Of a DNA stretch of 54,734 nucleotides, positions 17,729 to 27,034 are shown in pieces (position 1 is the stretch's first letter; each line of letters starts with the position of its first letter). Location of the stretch: assembly GCA_945869265.1 (NCBI GenBank), contig CAMBOI010000021.1, positions 1-54,734 of the forward strand, in the 5' to 3' direction. Made by a program: the position numbers and the translations under genes. This DNA is from an uncultured Prevotella sp. (lineage in GTDB: Bacteria > Bacteroidota > Bacteroidia > Bacteroidales > Bacteroidaceae). The notes beneath the pieces were generated by a model, which made no database searches, was not told the origin of the DNA, and was given only the letters and a program-made list of their open reading frames with translations.

Positions 17729-18428
17729 ATTGTTGGTCGAAATAATCGTTGAGAGCTTCCACGGATTCGGGAGTGATGTCGGTGATGTCGCGCTTTATCT
17801 CACCATGCTCCATCAGCAATATACGTGTGGAGATGTCGATGGTGTGAGTGAGATTGTGCGAACTGATGATTATCGTCGCTCCCGTGGCCTCTCGATATTC
17901 CTTGATGATATGCTTGAGCAGGTTCTGACTCGACGGATCGAGGAAGTTGAACGGTTCATCGAGGATGAGGAGTCGCGGACGTGTGATGAGGGCAGAGATG
18001 ATTCCCACCTTCTGCTTGTTGCCCGCTGAGAGGTTGCGGATGAGGACATTGCGTCCGAAGACCTCGCCTCCGGTGAACTGTTCAAAAGCTGATGATCGCT
18101 CATTGACTTCTTCTTCAGTGAGTGACGACACCTTACCGATGAAACTGAAATACTCCTCGGGAGTGAGGAAGTCGATAAGGAATCCGTTGTCGATATATGC
18201 ACCGGTGAACGTCTTCCAGTCTTCGCTCTTCTGAACATCGATGTTGTCGAGGGAAACATTGCCCTGGTCGGGCTTAAGCAGGTCGAGCAGCAGTCGGAAG
18301 AGCGTTGTCTTTCCCGCACCGTTGTTGCCTACAAGTCCGATAATCTCACCACTTCCTATTGAGAGTTGTGGGATGTCGCAGGCACATTTCTCGCCAAACG
18401 ACTTCTTTAGATTCTGTATTTCAATCAT
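17727..18428 (-). CDS. ABC transporter ATP-binding protein
   Basis: 233-residue nucleotide-binding subunit of an ABC transporter. Walker A GLVGNNGAGKTT, signature IRNLSAGNKQKVGI, Walker B RLLILDEPFNFLDP and the switch His in ISSHNL are all intact. It is most like the BcrA/CcmA-type exporter ATPases with one ATPase domain. ATG 18428 starts the family N-terminus (MIEIQNLKKSFG); the frame stays open upstream through a repeat-like spacer to 18551, which I do not count as coding. No permease gene is next to it, so its membrane partner must be elsewhere. It lies downstream of secA in the same direction. Confidence 0.92.
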   Translation of the reverse strand: MIEIQNLKKSFGEKCACDIPQLSIGSGEIIGLVGNNGAGKTTLFRLLLDLLKPDQGNVSLDNIDVQKSEDWKTFTGAYIDNGFLIDFLTPEEYFSFIGKVSSLTEEEVNERSSAFEQFTGGEVFGRNVLIRNLSAGNKQKVGIISALITRPRLLILDEPFNFLDPSSQNLLKHIIKEYREATGATIIISSHNLTHTIDISTRILLMEHGEIKRDITDITPESVEALNDYFDQQ

Positions 18429-18443
18429 AACCTCAATTCCTAA

Positions 18444-18622
18444 TTGACTTCGTCGATTGCTGGCTGCACTTTGACTTCGTCTTCCTCTGTCGCGACTCGG
18501 GATAGCTCGAGCGAGCTCGGCTCTCCTCTCGCTGCTCCATCGGTTCAGCATAGCTCAAGCAAGCTTGGCTCTGCGTTCGGTTTGCGCAGCAATTCCTAAT
18601 TCCTCATTCCTAATTCCTCATT
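18444..18622. repeat. Spacer with imperfect repeats upstream of the ABC gene
   Basis: This 196-nt spacer (18429-18624) contains TTGACTTCGTC twice (18444, 18471), a 24-nt motif twice (18501-18524 and 18549-18572, 20 of 24 identical, each with an AGCTC..GAGCT-like palindromic core), and an (AATTCCTA/CATTCCT)n array at 18591-18622. The G+C-rich part resembles a decayed or mobile repeat. No promoter was recognised. Confidence 0.6.
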
Positions 18623-18624
18623 CC

Positions 18625-21600
18625 TTAAACAATCCCCCTGCCGTGGCAGTTCTTGAATTTCTTGCCACTACCGCATGGACATGGGTCGTTGCGTCCGGGG
18701 AGCTTGTCCTTAACGAGAGGAGTGCGAGGCTGCTGGGCACGAGTGTCGTTAGCAGCGGCGGCAGCCTGATTGGGATCCTGAAGCTGCTCCTCGTTGAGGT
18801 CACGCTTGGTCTCGGTGTATTGAGGCTTTTGCTGACGAGGCATCTCCTGTGGAGCCTCCTGCGGAGCCTGCTGCATTTCTGGAATACCACTACGCATGAG
18901 TATGCTGACGATACGGTTGTTCATGTTGTTAACCATATTGTCGAACAACTTCACACTCTCGAGTTTGAAGATAAGCAACGGGTCTTTCTGCTCGTATGAC
19001 GCGTTCTGCACACTGTGCTTGAGTTCGTCAAGTTCGCGCAGGTTCTCCTTCCAACTCTCGTCGATGATATGCAGCAGGATCATCTTCTCAAACTGCTTGA
19101 CGATGCTCTTGCACTCAGTGTCGTAAGCCTCCTTGAGATTGCAGGGGATGTTATACATTTTGCGTCCGTCGGTGAGTGGCACCATGATACGCTCGAAGCG
19201 GTCGCCCTGATTCTCATACACCTGCTGGATGATAGGCATGGCAACGGTCTGTATGCGGTCGGTCTTGCGCTTGAAGGCAGCCATCACCTGCTGGAATGCT
19301 CCCTCGGCGAGGTCGTCGTGCTTCTCGTTGTAGAACTGATCGTCGGTGAATGGCACCTCGATACCGAAGATGCGGATGAACTCCTCCTTGCAACCCTCAT
19401 AGTCGTTGTTCTCGATAATGTTGACAACACGATCCCAGATGGTGTTGGAGATGTCCATTCCGATACGCTCTCCCATGAGTGCGTGGCGGCGCTTTTCATA
19501 TACTACGGTGCGCTGCTTGTTCATCACGTCGTCGTATTCGAGCAAGCGCTTACGGATACCGAAGTTGTTCTCCTCGACCTTCTTCTGTGCACGCTCGATA
19601 CTCTTGGATATCATAGGACTCTCGATCATCTCGCCTTCCTTGAATCCGAAGCGGTCCATCACACTGGCGATACGCTCGGAGGCGAAAAGACGCATGAGTT
19701 TGTCTTCGAGAGACACATAGAAGACAGAAGAACCGGGGTCGCCCTGACGTCCGGCACGACCACGTAACTGGCGATCGACGCGACGGCTTTCGTGACGCTC
19801 AGTACCGATGATGGCAAGACCTCCGGCAGCCTTCACCTCGGGCGATAGCTTGATGTCGGTACCACGACCAGCCATATTGGTGGCGATGGTAACAGCACCC
19901 AATCCGTTGGTGCTCTGTCCGGCAAGAGCCACGATGTCGGCCTCCTTCTGGTGCAACTTGGCGTTCAGTACCTGATGAGGTATCTTTCTCATATTCAGCA
20001 TCTTCGACAGAAGTTCTGAAATCTCCACTGAAGTAGTACCGACGAGGGTGGGGCGTCCGCTTTCGCGCATCTTCTGAATCTCGTCGATAACGGCGTTGTA
20101 TTTCTCGCGTGCTGTCTTATACACACGGTCGTCCATATCCTTGCGTGCGATGGGGCGGTTGGTGGGAATCTCCACGACATCGAGTTTGTAGATATCCCAG
20201 AACTCGCCAGCCTCGGTGGAAGCCGTACCGGTCATACCCGCAAGTTTGTGATACATACGGAAATAGTTCTGCAGTGTGATGGTGGCGAATGTCTGTGTGG
20301 CAGCCTCCACCTTTACGTGCTCCTTGGCCTCTACAGCCTGATGGAGTCCATCGCTCCAGCGGCGTCCCTCCATGATACGTCCTGTCTGCTCGTCAACGAT
20401 TTTCACCTCACCGTCGATAACGACATATTCGTCGTCCTTATTGAACATGGTATAGGCCTTGAGCAACTGTTGCAGTGTGTGCACACGTTCGCTCTGCACG
20501 GCATAGTGATTGAGCAGAGCGTCCTTCTTGTCGAGACGCTCCTGATCGCTGAGGTTCTCGTTTTCGAGAGCCGAGAGTTGTGATGCGATATCGGGCAGCA
20601 CGAACAGTTCCTTGTCGTTCACCTGCTTGGCGAGCCACTCCGTACCTTTGTCTGTGAGGTCGCACGAATTGAGTTTCTCGTCAACGACGAAGTATAGCGG
20701 TTCGACACACTCAGGCATGCGTCGGTTGTTGTTTTCCATATATATCTCCTCGGTCTTGAGCATACCAGCCTTGATACCCTCCTCTGAGAGATACTTGATG
20801 AGCGGTTTATTCTTTGGCAGCGACTTGTGAGAGCGATAGAGTGAGAGGAATCCCTCCTCAATCAGTTTGGCGTCGTTCTTAGCCTTGCCCTCTGTGATTT
20901 TCTGCTTAGCCTCGGCGAGGAACTGAGTGGCGAGTTTGCGTTGCACATCTACAAGTTTCTCCACGAGTGGCTGATACTCCTCGAACATCTGGTCGTCGCC
21001 CTTGGGCACCGGACCGGAGATGATGAGCGGAGTACGCGCGTCGTCGATAAGCACTGAGTCAACCTCATCGACAATGGCATAGTTGTGGGCACGCTGCACG
21101 AGGTCGTCGGGCGAGTTTGCCATATTGTCGCGCAGGTAGTCAAAACCGAATTCATTGTTAGTACCGAATGTGATGTCGGCCTGATAAGCCATACGGCGCT
21201 CGTGGGAATTAGGCTGATGCTTGTCGATACAGTCAACAGATAGTCCGTGGAACATATAGAGCGGTCCCATCCACTCGGAGTCACGCTTGGCGAGATAGTC
21301 GTTCACGGTTACGACATGTACACCATTGCCCGTGAGGGCGTTGAGGAACACCGGCAGAGTGGCGACGAGCGTCTTACCCTCACCAGTAGCCATCTCGGCA
21401 ATCTTTCCCTGGTGAAGTACGACACCACCGAAGAGCTGTACGTCGTAGTGAACCATCTCCCATTTGAGGTCATTGCCTCCGGCAGTCCAGTGGTTGTGAT
21501 AGATTGCCTTGTCGCCGTCGATGGTGATAAAGTCCTTGCGTGGGTCGGCAGCCAATTCGCGGTCGAAGTCAGTGGCAGTCACCACCGTCTCCTCGTTGGT

Positions 21601-21966
21601 GGCAAATCTCTTGGCAGTCTCCTTTACGATGGCGAATACCTCGGGCATCACCTCGTTGAGTTTTTCCTCGAAGATGTCGAGTATCTCCTTCTCGATCTTG
21701 TCAATCTGTGCGAAGATGTCGGCACGCTCGTCGATAGGCGTGTCCTCAATCTTTGCCTTCAGTTGGTCAATCTGTGCCCGTTGTTCGGTGACAGATTCCT
21801 GTATGTGCTTTCTTATCTCCTGTGTCCTTGCACGGAGAGCGTCGTTGTCGAGTTTCTCGATGTTGGGTGACACTGCTTTCACCTTCTCCACGAATGGTTG
21901 GATGAGCTTCATGTCCCTTGTTGACTTGTCACCGAAAAGTGACTTCAAAATCTTTGTAAAATTCAT
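18625..21966 (-). CDS. secA: Preprotein translocase ATPase SecA
   Basis: 1113-residue motor that pushes unfolded preproteins through SecYEG. Walker A is in [14 protein letters not shown], Walker B in [19 protein letters not shown], and the helicase-like motifs [12 protein letters not shown] and [23 protein letters not shown] are complete (quoted in parts). The C-terminus has the SecB/lipid-binding zinc motif [14 protein letters not shown]. It is about 210 residues longer than E. coli SecA, mainly through insertions in the N-terminal and preprotein-binding regions (for example about residues 330-470), which is usual in Bacteroidota. It has its own -7 box at 22009-22016 and a leader of about 40 nt. 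Confidence 0.98.
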   Translation of the reverse strand: MNFTKILKSLFGDKSTRDMKLIQPFVEKVKAVSPNIEKLDNDALRARTQEIRKHIQESVTEQRAQIDQLKAKIEDTPIDERADIFAQIDKIEKEILDIFEEKLNEVMPEVFAIVKETAKRFATNEETVVTATDFDRELAADPRKDFITIDGDKAIYHNHWTAGGNDLKWEMVHYDVQLFGGVVLHQGKIAEMATGEGKTLVATLPVFLNALTGNGVHVVTVNDYLAKRDSEWMGPLYMFHGLSVDCIDKHQPNSHERRMAYQADITFGTNNEFGFDYLRDNMANSPDDLVQRAHNYAIVDEVDSVLIDDARTPLIISGPVPKGDDQMFEEYQPLVEKLVDVQRKLATQFLAEAKQKITEGKAKNDAKLIEEGFLSLYRSHKSLPKNKPLIKYLSEEGIKAGMLKTEEIYMENNNRRMPECVEPLYFVVDEKLNSCDLTDKGTEWLAKQVNDKELFVLPDIASQLSALENENLSDQERLDKKDALLNHYAVQSERVHTLQQLLKAYTMFNKDDEYVVIDGEVKIVDEQTGRIMEGRRWSDGLHQAVEAKEHVKVEAATQTFATITLQNYFRMYHKLAGMTGTASTEAGEFWDIYKLDVVEIPTNRPIARKDMDDRVYKTAREKYNAVIDEIQKMRESGRPTLVGTTSVEISELLSKMLNMRKIPHQVLNAKLHQKEADIVALAGQSTNGLGAVTIATNMAGRGTDIKLSPEVKAAGGLAIIGTERHESRRVDRQLRGRAGRQGDPGSSVFYVSLEDKLMRLFASERIASVMDRFGFKEGEMIESPMISKSIERAQKKVEENNFGIRKRLLEYDDVMNKQRTVVYEKRRHALMGERIGMDISNTIWDRVVNIIENNDYEGCKEEFIRIFGIEVPFTDDQFYNEKHDDLAEGAFQQVMAAFKRKTDRIQTVAMPIIQQVYENQGDRFERIMVPLTDGRKMYNIPCNLKEAYDTECKSIVKQFEKMILLHIIDESWKENLRELDELKHSVQNASYEQKDPLLIFKLESVKLFDNMVNNMNNRIVSILMRSGIPEMQQAPQEAPQEMPRQQKPQYTETKRDLNEEQLQDPNQAAAAANDTRAQQPRTPLVKDKLPGRNDPCPCGSGKKFKNCHGRGIV

Positions 21967-22008
21967 ATCTTATTGTTCTTTTTTTATTCCTATAATTAAA
22001 ATTCCGTG

Positions 22009-22016
22009 CAAAATTA
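22009..22016 (-). promoter_or_regulatory. -7 box of the secA promoter
   Basis: Minus-strand TAATTTTG, a match to TAnnTTTG, 42 nt before the secA ATG. The -33 region is AT-rich without a clear TTTG. Confidence 0.55.
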
Positions 22017-22068
22017 CGAAAAAAAATCCGTAATCGTGCATAAATCACTGATTATTTGCGTTTTTTAG

Positions 22069-23643
22069 TCAAAACAATGGTTCAGAAGAGCAAGCATTGG
22101 GTGCCCTGATGCGTATTGACTTGGCAATTGTGGGTGCAATGCGGTCGGTGGTGACGTTGTCCACGATGCGTTCCGCCTTCACTCCACAGCCGAACATTAT
22201 TATAGGAAATTGTATGAACGAGGCACGCGAGAGTGTGTTCTCCATATTGTCCTCGTTGAGTATTCGCCAGCCCGGGTTCACCTCCACGAGGATGTCGCCA
22301 CAGCGCTCCTGTGCAAATCCGTTGCGAATCCTATAGATGTTGGGGTTGGTGTTGGATAGCAGTTGCAGTCCTGTATAAACCGAGCGTATTCCTGCCGACA
22401 TGGCGAGAAACTCCTGAGCCCTCTGTGTGGCGTCGGCAATACTGATGCGCTTGTTTTCGAGCAGTTGGTGGTTGAGGTATATCTGATTGCCGAAATACGA
22501 ATCTACATATCGTGCTTGTCCCCACAGTGCACCGTAGTACATGTTCAGCAGGTTGGCAGTGCGGTTGATGTAGAATATGCCGGTAGGCACATTGTACTTA
22601 GCGTAGTCGCTGCCCTCCTCGTCGCAATATCCCGTACTTGTCACTACGTAGAGCACGTTCTTCTGTCCCACGATAAGTTCTATGCCGCTGATGAGGGCGG
22701 CTATCTGCTTGTCGAGTCTCACGTATGTGTCTTGCAGTTCGAGTTGGCACTCATTGACGGTGCGATGGTCGAAGTTGCCGGCATAGTATGTGACGTTGAG
22801 CAAGTCGGTGATGCCGTCTTGCCCCATATTGGTGCTTTTGATGCAATGCAGGGCCGTCTTCGTCACGTTGTCGTTGACGAGTGCGCTTGCCTTGTATTCC
22901 CGGTATCTGCGGTCGCTGTTGAACTTATGCGAGAAAGTCGTTTGGGCACTGCTGCCCATGAAATATGTAAAACTGCCCGTGAAGTAATTGTCGGGCGTCC
23001 ATGCCTTGTTGGCAATTTCCTTTGCGGCAGGGTAGAGGCGGTTGTATTCCTTCGCCCATTTGGGCAGTTCCTTCCCGTAGTATGCCGACGAGCACCATTC
23101 TCCGCTTTCATCGTCAAGCCAGATTGCTCCGTCGGCTGCATGTCCAGCCGAGAGTACCGCAGCGTCGCGTGTGGGTGCTATGGAATACACGATAGCCTTG
23201 CCTTGTGAATACACCTTGAGTTCGTCGCCGATGGTACTTGTGAGCACATTCTTGGGTGATGTACCCTTTGCCGCACCGATACCCTTTGCCTTGTCGTCAT
23301 CCACGCAATATACGGGGCGCAGGGTGTTGCGGTCGAGCCATCGCTCGCCCACTATACTATTATAATAAGGTGTAGTGCCTGTCATGATAGCCGTTATCGC
23401 CGATGCACGGTCGATAGGCTGGAAGGGATAGGAGGCGTTGCTATATACTCGCCCCTCGGTGAGCAGTCTCTTAAACCCATAGCTGCCGTAGAGAGGCGAG
23501 AAAGCCTCCATATAGTCGGAGCGCAACTGGTCGATGGTGATATTCACCACCAAGCGCGGTGCCGACTGAATGACCTGTGCCTCCAGTCGGGCGGCATAGG
23601 CGAGGGCCACTAAGAGAGTAAGTGAAAACTGTCTTTTGTTCAT
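22069..23643 (-). CDS. Alkaline-phosphatase-fold protein lacking catalytic residues
   Basis: 524-residue exported protein (signal peptide about 1-22, ending LEAQ). The fold is that of the nucleotide pyrophosphatase/alkaline phosphatase superfamily: LVVNITIDQLRSDY near the start, MTGTTPYYNSIVGERW, LQDTYVRLDKQIAALI and the C-terminal DRIAPTIAKSIRIRAPNA. Asp38 is kept, but the nucleophile segment reads PIDRASAIT with Arg at the usual Thr position, D-x3-H becomes YYAGNF, the SDHG metal motif becomes TSTGYC, and the late metal His is replaced (FIQFP). It is therefore probably a pseudoenzyme with a binding or regulatory role. Start ATG 23643 overlaps the lnb stop (ATGA). The family usually hydrolyses phosphate mono- or diesters. 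Confidence 0.82.
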   Translation of the reverse strand: MNKRQFSLTLLVALAYAARLEAQVIQSAPRLVVNITIDQLRSDYMEAFSPLYGSYGFKRLLTEGRVYSNASYPFQPIDRASAITAIMTGTTPYYNSIVGERWLDRNTLRPVYCVDDDKAKGIGAAKGTSPKNVLTSTIGDELKVYSQGKAIVYSIAPTRDAAVLSAGHAADGAIWLDDESGEWCSSAYYGKELPKWAKEYNRLYPAAKEIANKAWTPDNYFTGSFTYFMGSSAQTTFSHKFNSDRRYREYKASALVNDNVTKTALHCIKSTNMGQDGITDLLNVTYYAGNFDHRTVNECQLELQDTYVRLDKQIAALISGIELIVGQKNVLYVVTSTGYCDEEGSDYAKYNVPTGIFYINRTANLLNMYYGALWGQARYVDSYFGNQIYLNHQLLENKRISIADATQRAQEFLAMSAGIRSVYTGLQLLSNTNPNIYRIRNGFAQERCGDILVEVNPGWRILNEDNMENTLSRASFIQFPIIMFGCGVKAERIVDNVTTDRIAPTIAKSIRIRAPNACSSEPLF

Positions 23644-24794
23644 AATTTGAAATGAGTTATACAACGAGTGAGCAATGTGGCTGCCACGAGAGTCATCCCC
23701 TCGGCATAATCTTGCAATGCTCCACCGATGAAAAACAGTATTATTAATGCCAATGAAATCTTCCAGTAAAGTCGATCCTGCTTCTTGCGCCATAGTCTGA
23801 CGATGAAGAACAGTGGCAGAGGATTGAGCAGCAATATCTGCAGATTGGTGCTCGTGGTGGGATGTTGCGAGAACATCAGGGCGAGGATGAAAATGCCGGC
23901 TAACCCCATGAGTGTCATAAGTATAGTGTCCCAAATGCGGAAAACCCTCTTTCTGCGCAGTTCCACCACCATCAATACCACAGCAATGATAAGCAGTATG
24001 AAGGCACACTCAATAGGACTGAGCGGGAATGGCTGTTCGACAATCTGTACTCCAGGCACCACGGCATTGCGCGACTCCTTGACGAGCGGCCGGAAGATAC
24101 CGTCGCTCATTATCTGTGCCTTCTCGGCGTCAATCATCATATAGTCGGGCAGGAACTGCTGTTCCCTTGAACTGATGTGCCTGTCGGCACCAAAGCCGAG
24201 GCAGAGGTCAACACCGAATTTCGCCCACGGATACTTTGAGGTATATTGATGAAGCATCTCGCGGTAGGTCTGCTCTTGTTCGCCACTCACATATTTTATC
24301 TTTCCCTGTATGCTGCGCTCAATCATGTCGCGAGCCCTTGTGGTGCAGTTGTCATAGAGGCAGTTGTAGCGATACACCTTGTTCTCGTCCTTATAGTTGA
24401 CGGCAAGTGCATGATATAGTGCAGCCTTCTCCTGGGTGGTCATATTGATCACCTGCTCCGTCACCTGACTGCCCCTCTGCCTGTATTCCTCGGCGAAATA
24501 CCTGAACGGGCACACACCAAGTTCGTAGTCGGTGAGTCCGAATAGGAAACGCAGTGAGAAGAAAGGCTGGTTGAAGTTGAACACGCCATAATTGAACGCC
24601 AAGTCCTCACCTGTGCGCAAATCGTGATATCTGATGGCTGTATGACCATAAAGGGCATAAACCTTAGTTCCCGGTGCACAAGTCAACAGACTGACTTCTA
24701 TGGAGTCAGACGTTTGAGAATAGGCTAATTGACTGATAATCAACGCAAAAACGCCAATAAGCAGCTTCTTGTATATATCTTTAATCTTTTTCAC
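23640..24794 (-). CDS. lnb: DUF4105/Lnb-type membrane protein (putative lipoprotein N-acyltransferase)
   Basis: 384 residues. A signal/anchor helix (about 10-26) precedes a periplasmic DUF4105 domain (about 30-255) and about five C-terminal membrane segments. The domain has the conserved YGHTAIRY (His51) and YNCLYDNCTTRARD (Cys145, Cys150), the His and Cys expected for a thiol acyltransferase. DUF4105 proteins of Bacteroides have been reported as Lnb, which adds the third, N-linked acyl chain to outer-membrane lipoproteins; whether this copy is that enzyme or a paralogue needs testing. The start codon is GTG at 24792-24794, only 4 nt from a -7 box. The downstream phosphatase-fold gene overlaps it by 4 nt. 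Confidence 0.75.
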   Translation of the reverse strand: MKKIKDIYKKLLIGVFALIISQLAYSQTSDSIEVSLLTCAPGTKVYALYGHTAIRYHDLRTGEDLAFNYGVFNFNQPFFSLRFLFGLTDYELGVCPFRYFAEEYRQRGSQVTEQVINMTTQEKAALYHALAVNYKDENKVYRYNCLYDNCTTRARDMIERSIQGKIKYVSGEQEQTYREMLHQYTSKYPWAKFGVDLCLGFGADRHISSREQQFLPDYMMIDAEKAQIMSDGIFRPLVKESRNAVVPGVQIVEQPFPLSPIECAFILLIIAVVLMVVELRRKRVFRIWDTILMTLMGLAGIFILALMFSQHPTTSTNLQILLLNPLPLFFIVRLWRKKQDRLYWKISLALIILFFIGGALQDYAEGMTLVAATLLTRCITHFKL

Positions 24795-24798
24795 GGTG

Positions 24799-24806
24799 CA
24801 AATTTA
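24799..24806 (-). promoter_or_regulatory. -7 box abutting the lnb GTG start
   Basis: Minus-strand TAAATTTG ends 4 nt before the GTG start, so an mRNA made from it would be leaderless. A -33 is weak (about 24823-24829). Confidence 0.45.
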
Positions 24807-24851
24807 ATGTCTTTTTTTGGAAAAACATTCGATTATCTCGATTTTTTTCAA

Positions 24852-24859
24852 TAATTTTG
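24852..24859 (+). promoter_or_regulatory. -7 box of the coaX promoter
   Basis: TAATTTTG, 25 nt before the coaX ATG, with TTCG at 24828-24831 as an imperfect -33 at 20 nt. It probably drives the coaX-OMP-lptC-CNNM unit. Confidence 0.6.
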
Positions 24860-24884
24860 CACCCTGAAATTGAATTTAATATAA

Positions 24885-25610
24885 ATGAACCTTATAATTG
24901 ACGCAGGAAACACCTGTATCAAGTTGGCGGCATTCAAGGGTGACGACCCCGTTGAAGTATGCCGCGTGGACTACGACGAGCTCTCCAAGTTCGGTCGTTT
25001 CACCACCTCTTACCCATTTCGTCGGGGTATAGTGTCGTCGGTGGTTGACATGCCTCAATCTCTTGAGGCAGCTATTGCCGCATTGCCTTTCGATGTGGTG
25101 CGACTTGTGCCGGGAGTGACGCCCGTGCCCTTGCGCATCAAGTATGCCACCCCTCACACTCTCGGTGCCGACCGCTTGGCAGCCGCCGTTGGGGCATACG
25201 CCAAGGGCGAGGGTAGGGAAGTGCTTGTCATCGACATGGGCACATGTATCACCTACGACTTTGTCAATGCCGACGGAGAGTATCTTGGCGGAAATATCTC
25301 GCCGGGACCCAAACTCAGGCTCAAGGCCCTCAACGCATATACATCCCGACTACCTTTGGTGAGTCGTCATGGCGACATTCCCGAAATGGGCGATAGCACC
25401 GAAACTGCAATAAGAAGTGGCGTTGTAAATGGTATAAGACGTGAAATTGAGGGCTATATAAGTGATTTTTTATTAAAATATCCCCGTCTTTTTGTTTATT
25501 TAACGGGCGGAGTGCATCTTGATTTGCACATTTCAGAAAAAATGCGCATCTTTGCAGATGATTTCATTGTCCCCTATGGGTTAAACCGGATTTTAGAGTA
25601 CAAGAATTAG
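24885..25610 (+). CDS. coaX: Type III pantothenate kinase
   Basis: 241-residue enzyme phosphorylating pantothenate, the first step of coenzyme A synthesis. ASKHA-fold motifs are intact: IIDAGNTCIKLA (phosphate 1), GADRLAA, VIDMGTCITYD (phosphate 2) and GGNISPG (dimer/substrate loop). Type III kinases need a monovalent cation and are not inhibited by CoA. It heads a run of envelope genes (OMP barrel, lptC, CNNM protein, PpiD-like), an arrangement I know from other Bacteroidales, although pantothenate kinase itself is cytoplasmic. Confidence 0.96.
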   Translation: MNLIIDAGNTCIKLAAFKGDDPVEVCRVDYDELSKFGRFTTSYPFRRGIVSSVVDMPQSLEAAIAALPFDVVRLVPGVTPVPLRIKYATPHTLGADRLAAAVGAYAKGEGREVLVIDMGTCITYDFVNADGEYLGGNISPGPKLRLKALNAYTSRLPLVSRHGDIPEMGDSTETAIRSGVVNGIRREIEGYISDFLLKYPRLFVYLTGGVHLDLHISEKMRIFADDFIVPYGLNRILEYKN

Positions 25611-25628
25611 ACATATTTTATACATTTA

Positions 25629-26927
25629 ATGAAGAAGATAACAATAGTCGCACTAATGTGCGCAGCAGTATTGACAGCGAATGCTCAGAGCGGAACCAAT
25701 TCGCCATATAGCCAGTATGGCCTTGGCGTGTTGTCCGACCAGTCGCAGGGCTTCAATCGTGGTATGAACGGATTGGGATTGGGAATGAGATTCTCCAATC
25801 AGGTCAACACCCTCAACCCTGCATCATATTCGGCAGTAGATTCGCTGACGATGATTTTCGACGCAGGCTTGTCGGGACAGGTCACCAATTTCAAGGAGGG
25901 TGGACGCAAGCTCAATGCCAACAATGCCGACTTCGAGTATGTTGTCGGTTCGTTCCGACTCTTGCCCAAAGTTGGTATGACCTTCGGTATATTGCCTTTC
26001 ACCAACATCGGCTACAACTATAGTGGCAAAAGCACTGTGGGCATCGATTCCGAGGGACAGCCGTCATCCACTTCCACTGAGACTCACAGCGGTGAGGGTG
26101 GTATCCATCAGGCATTTATCGGTGCCGGATGGAATATATACAAGGGATTGTCCATCGGTGCCAACGTAGGTTATCTGTGGGGCTCTTACGACAAGAGCGT
26201 TACTGTCACCAACAGCGATGCATACGTCAACACCGTCATGCGCACCTATTCTGCCACGGTGAGGAGCTATAAGATAGACTTAGGTTTGCAGTGGCAGCAT
26301 CAGTGGGACAAGAAGAATGTCACAACGCTTGGTGTGACATACGGACTCGGACACAGCCTTAACAGCGACCCCGAACTCATCACAACTATAAGTAATCCAC
26401 AGACGAGTGTGGCTACCTATGACACAGTGCGCGTGGCCGACGGACTGCATCTTCCGTCCTCCTATGGTGTGGGTATGGCATGGACATACAACAACTCGCT
26501 CACTGTGGGTGTTGACTATACATTGCAGAAGTGGGGCAGTTGCGATTATCCCCAGCTCAATACCACTACGGGTGAGTATCAACGTGTGAGTGGTGCGCTG
26601 AAAGACCGTCACAAGGTTACTCTTGGAGCTCAGTGGATTCCCAATCCCACCAGCCGCAAGTTCCTTAATCGTGTAAACTATCGTTTTGGAGTGTCCTACA
26701 ATACCCCATACGTCAAGGTCAACGGTCAGGATGGTCCCAAGGAATTTAGTGTCAGTGCCGGTTTTGGTATTCCTATTGTCAATTATTGGAACAACCGCTC
26801 GATGTTTAATATCAGTGCCCAGTGGGTGAAAGCTTCAGCCAAGGATCTCATCACCGAGAACACGTTCAGAATCAACGTCGGATTGACGTTCACTGAGAGC
26901 TGGTTTATGAAGTGGAGGGTTAAGTGA
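25629..26927 (+). CDS. Outer-membrane beta-barrel protein (FadL/OMPP1-like)
   Basis: 432 residues with a signal peptide (cut near TANAQ, residue 20). The mature N-terminus (NSPYSQYGLGVLSDQSQGFNR...) and the alternating aromatic-ended strands to the end resemble the FadL/OMPP1-like barrels found in Bacteroidota; about 14 strands can be imagined. A C-terminal aromatic (WFMKWRVK) is compatible with BAM-dependent assembly. The transported solute is unknown. It starts 18 nt after coaX and is followed by a 10-bp hairpin (26930-26955) and lptC. Confidence 0.78.
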   Translation: MKKITIVALMCAAVLTANAQSGTNSPYSQYGLGVLSDQSQGFNRGMNGLGLGMRFSNQVNTLNPASYSAVDSLTMIFDAGLSGQVTNFKEGGRKLNANNADFEYVVGSFRLLPKVGMTFGILPFTNIGYNYSGKSTVGIDSEGQPSSTSTETHSGEGGIHQAFIGAGWNIYKGLSIGANVGYLWGSYDKSVTVTNSDAYVNTVMRTYSATVRSYKIDLGLQWQHQWDKKNVTTLGVTYGLGHSLNSDPELITTISNPQTSVATYDTVRVADGLHLPSSYGVGMAWTYNNSLTVGVDYTLQKWGSCDYPQLNTTTGEYQRVSGALKDRHKVTLGAQWIPNPTSRKFLNRVNYRFGVSYNTPYVKVNGQDGPKEFSVSAGFGIPIVNYWNNRSMFNISAQWVKASAKDLITENTFRINVGLTFTESWFMKWRVK

Positions 26928-26929
26928 TA

Positions 26930-26955
26930 TAATAATCGGACGGGGCCGATTATTA
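26930..26955 (+). other. Intercistronic hairpin without T-run
   Basis: A perfect 10-bp stem, TAATAATCGG (26930-26939) and CCGATTATTA (26946-26955), with a 6-nt loop directly after the barrel gene stop. There is no U-tract, so it is more likely an RNA-stability or processing element than a terminator. Confidence 0.65.
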
Positions 26956-27034
26956 GATATTAAAAAAATTAAAATATTAAAGAATTATAGTTTTGACACA
27001 GATTTCACGGCATAATATATATATATATAATAAG

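Noticed and set aside
23644..24009. N-terminal extension of the phosphatase-fold protein into lnb
   Set aside because: It lies wholly inside the lnb coding frame on the same strand; the signal peptide begins at ATG 23643.
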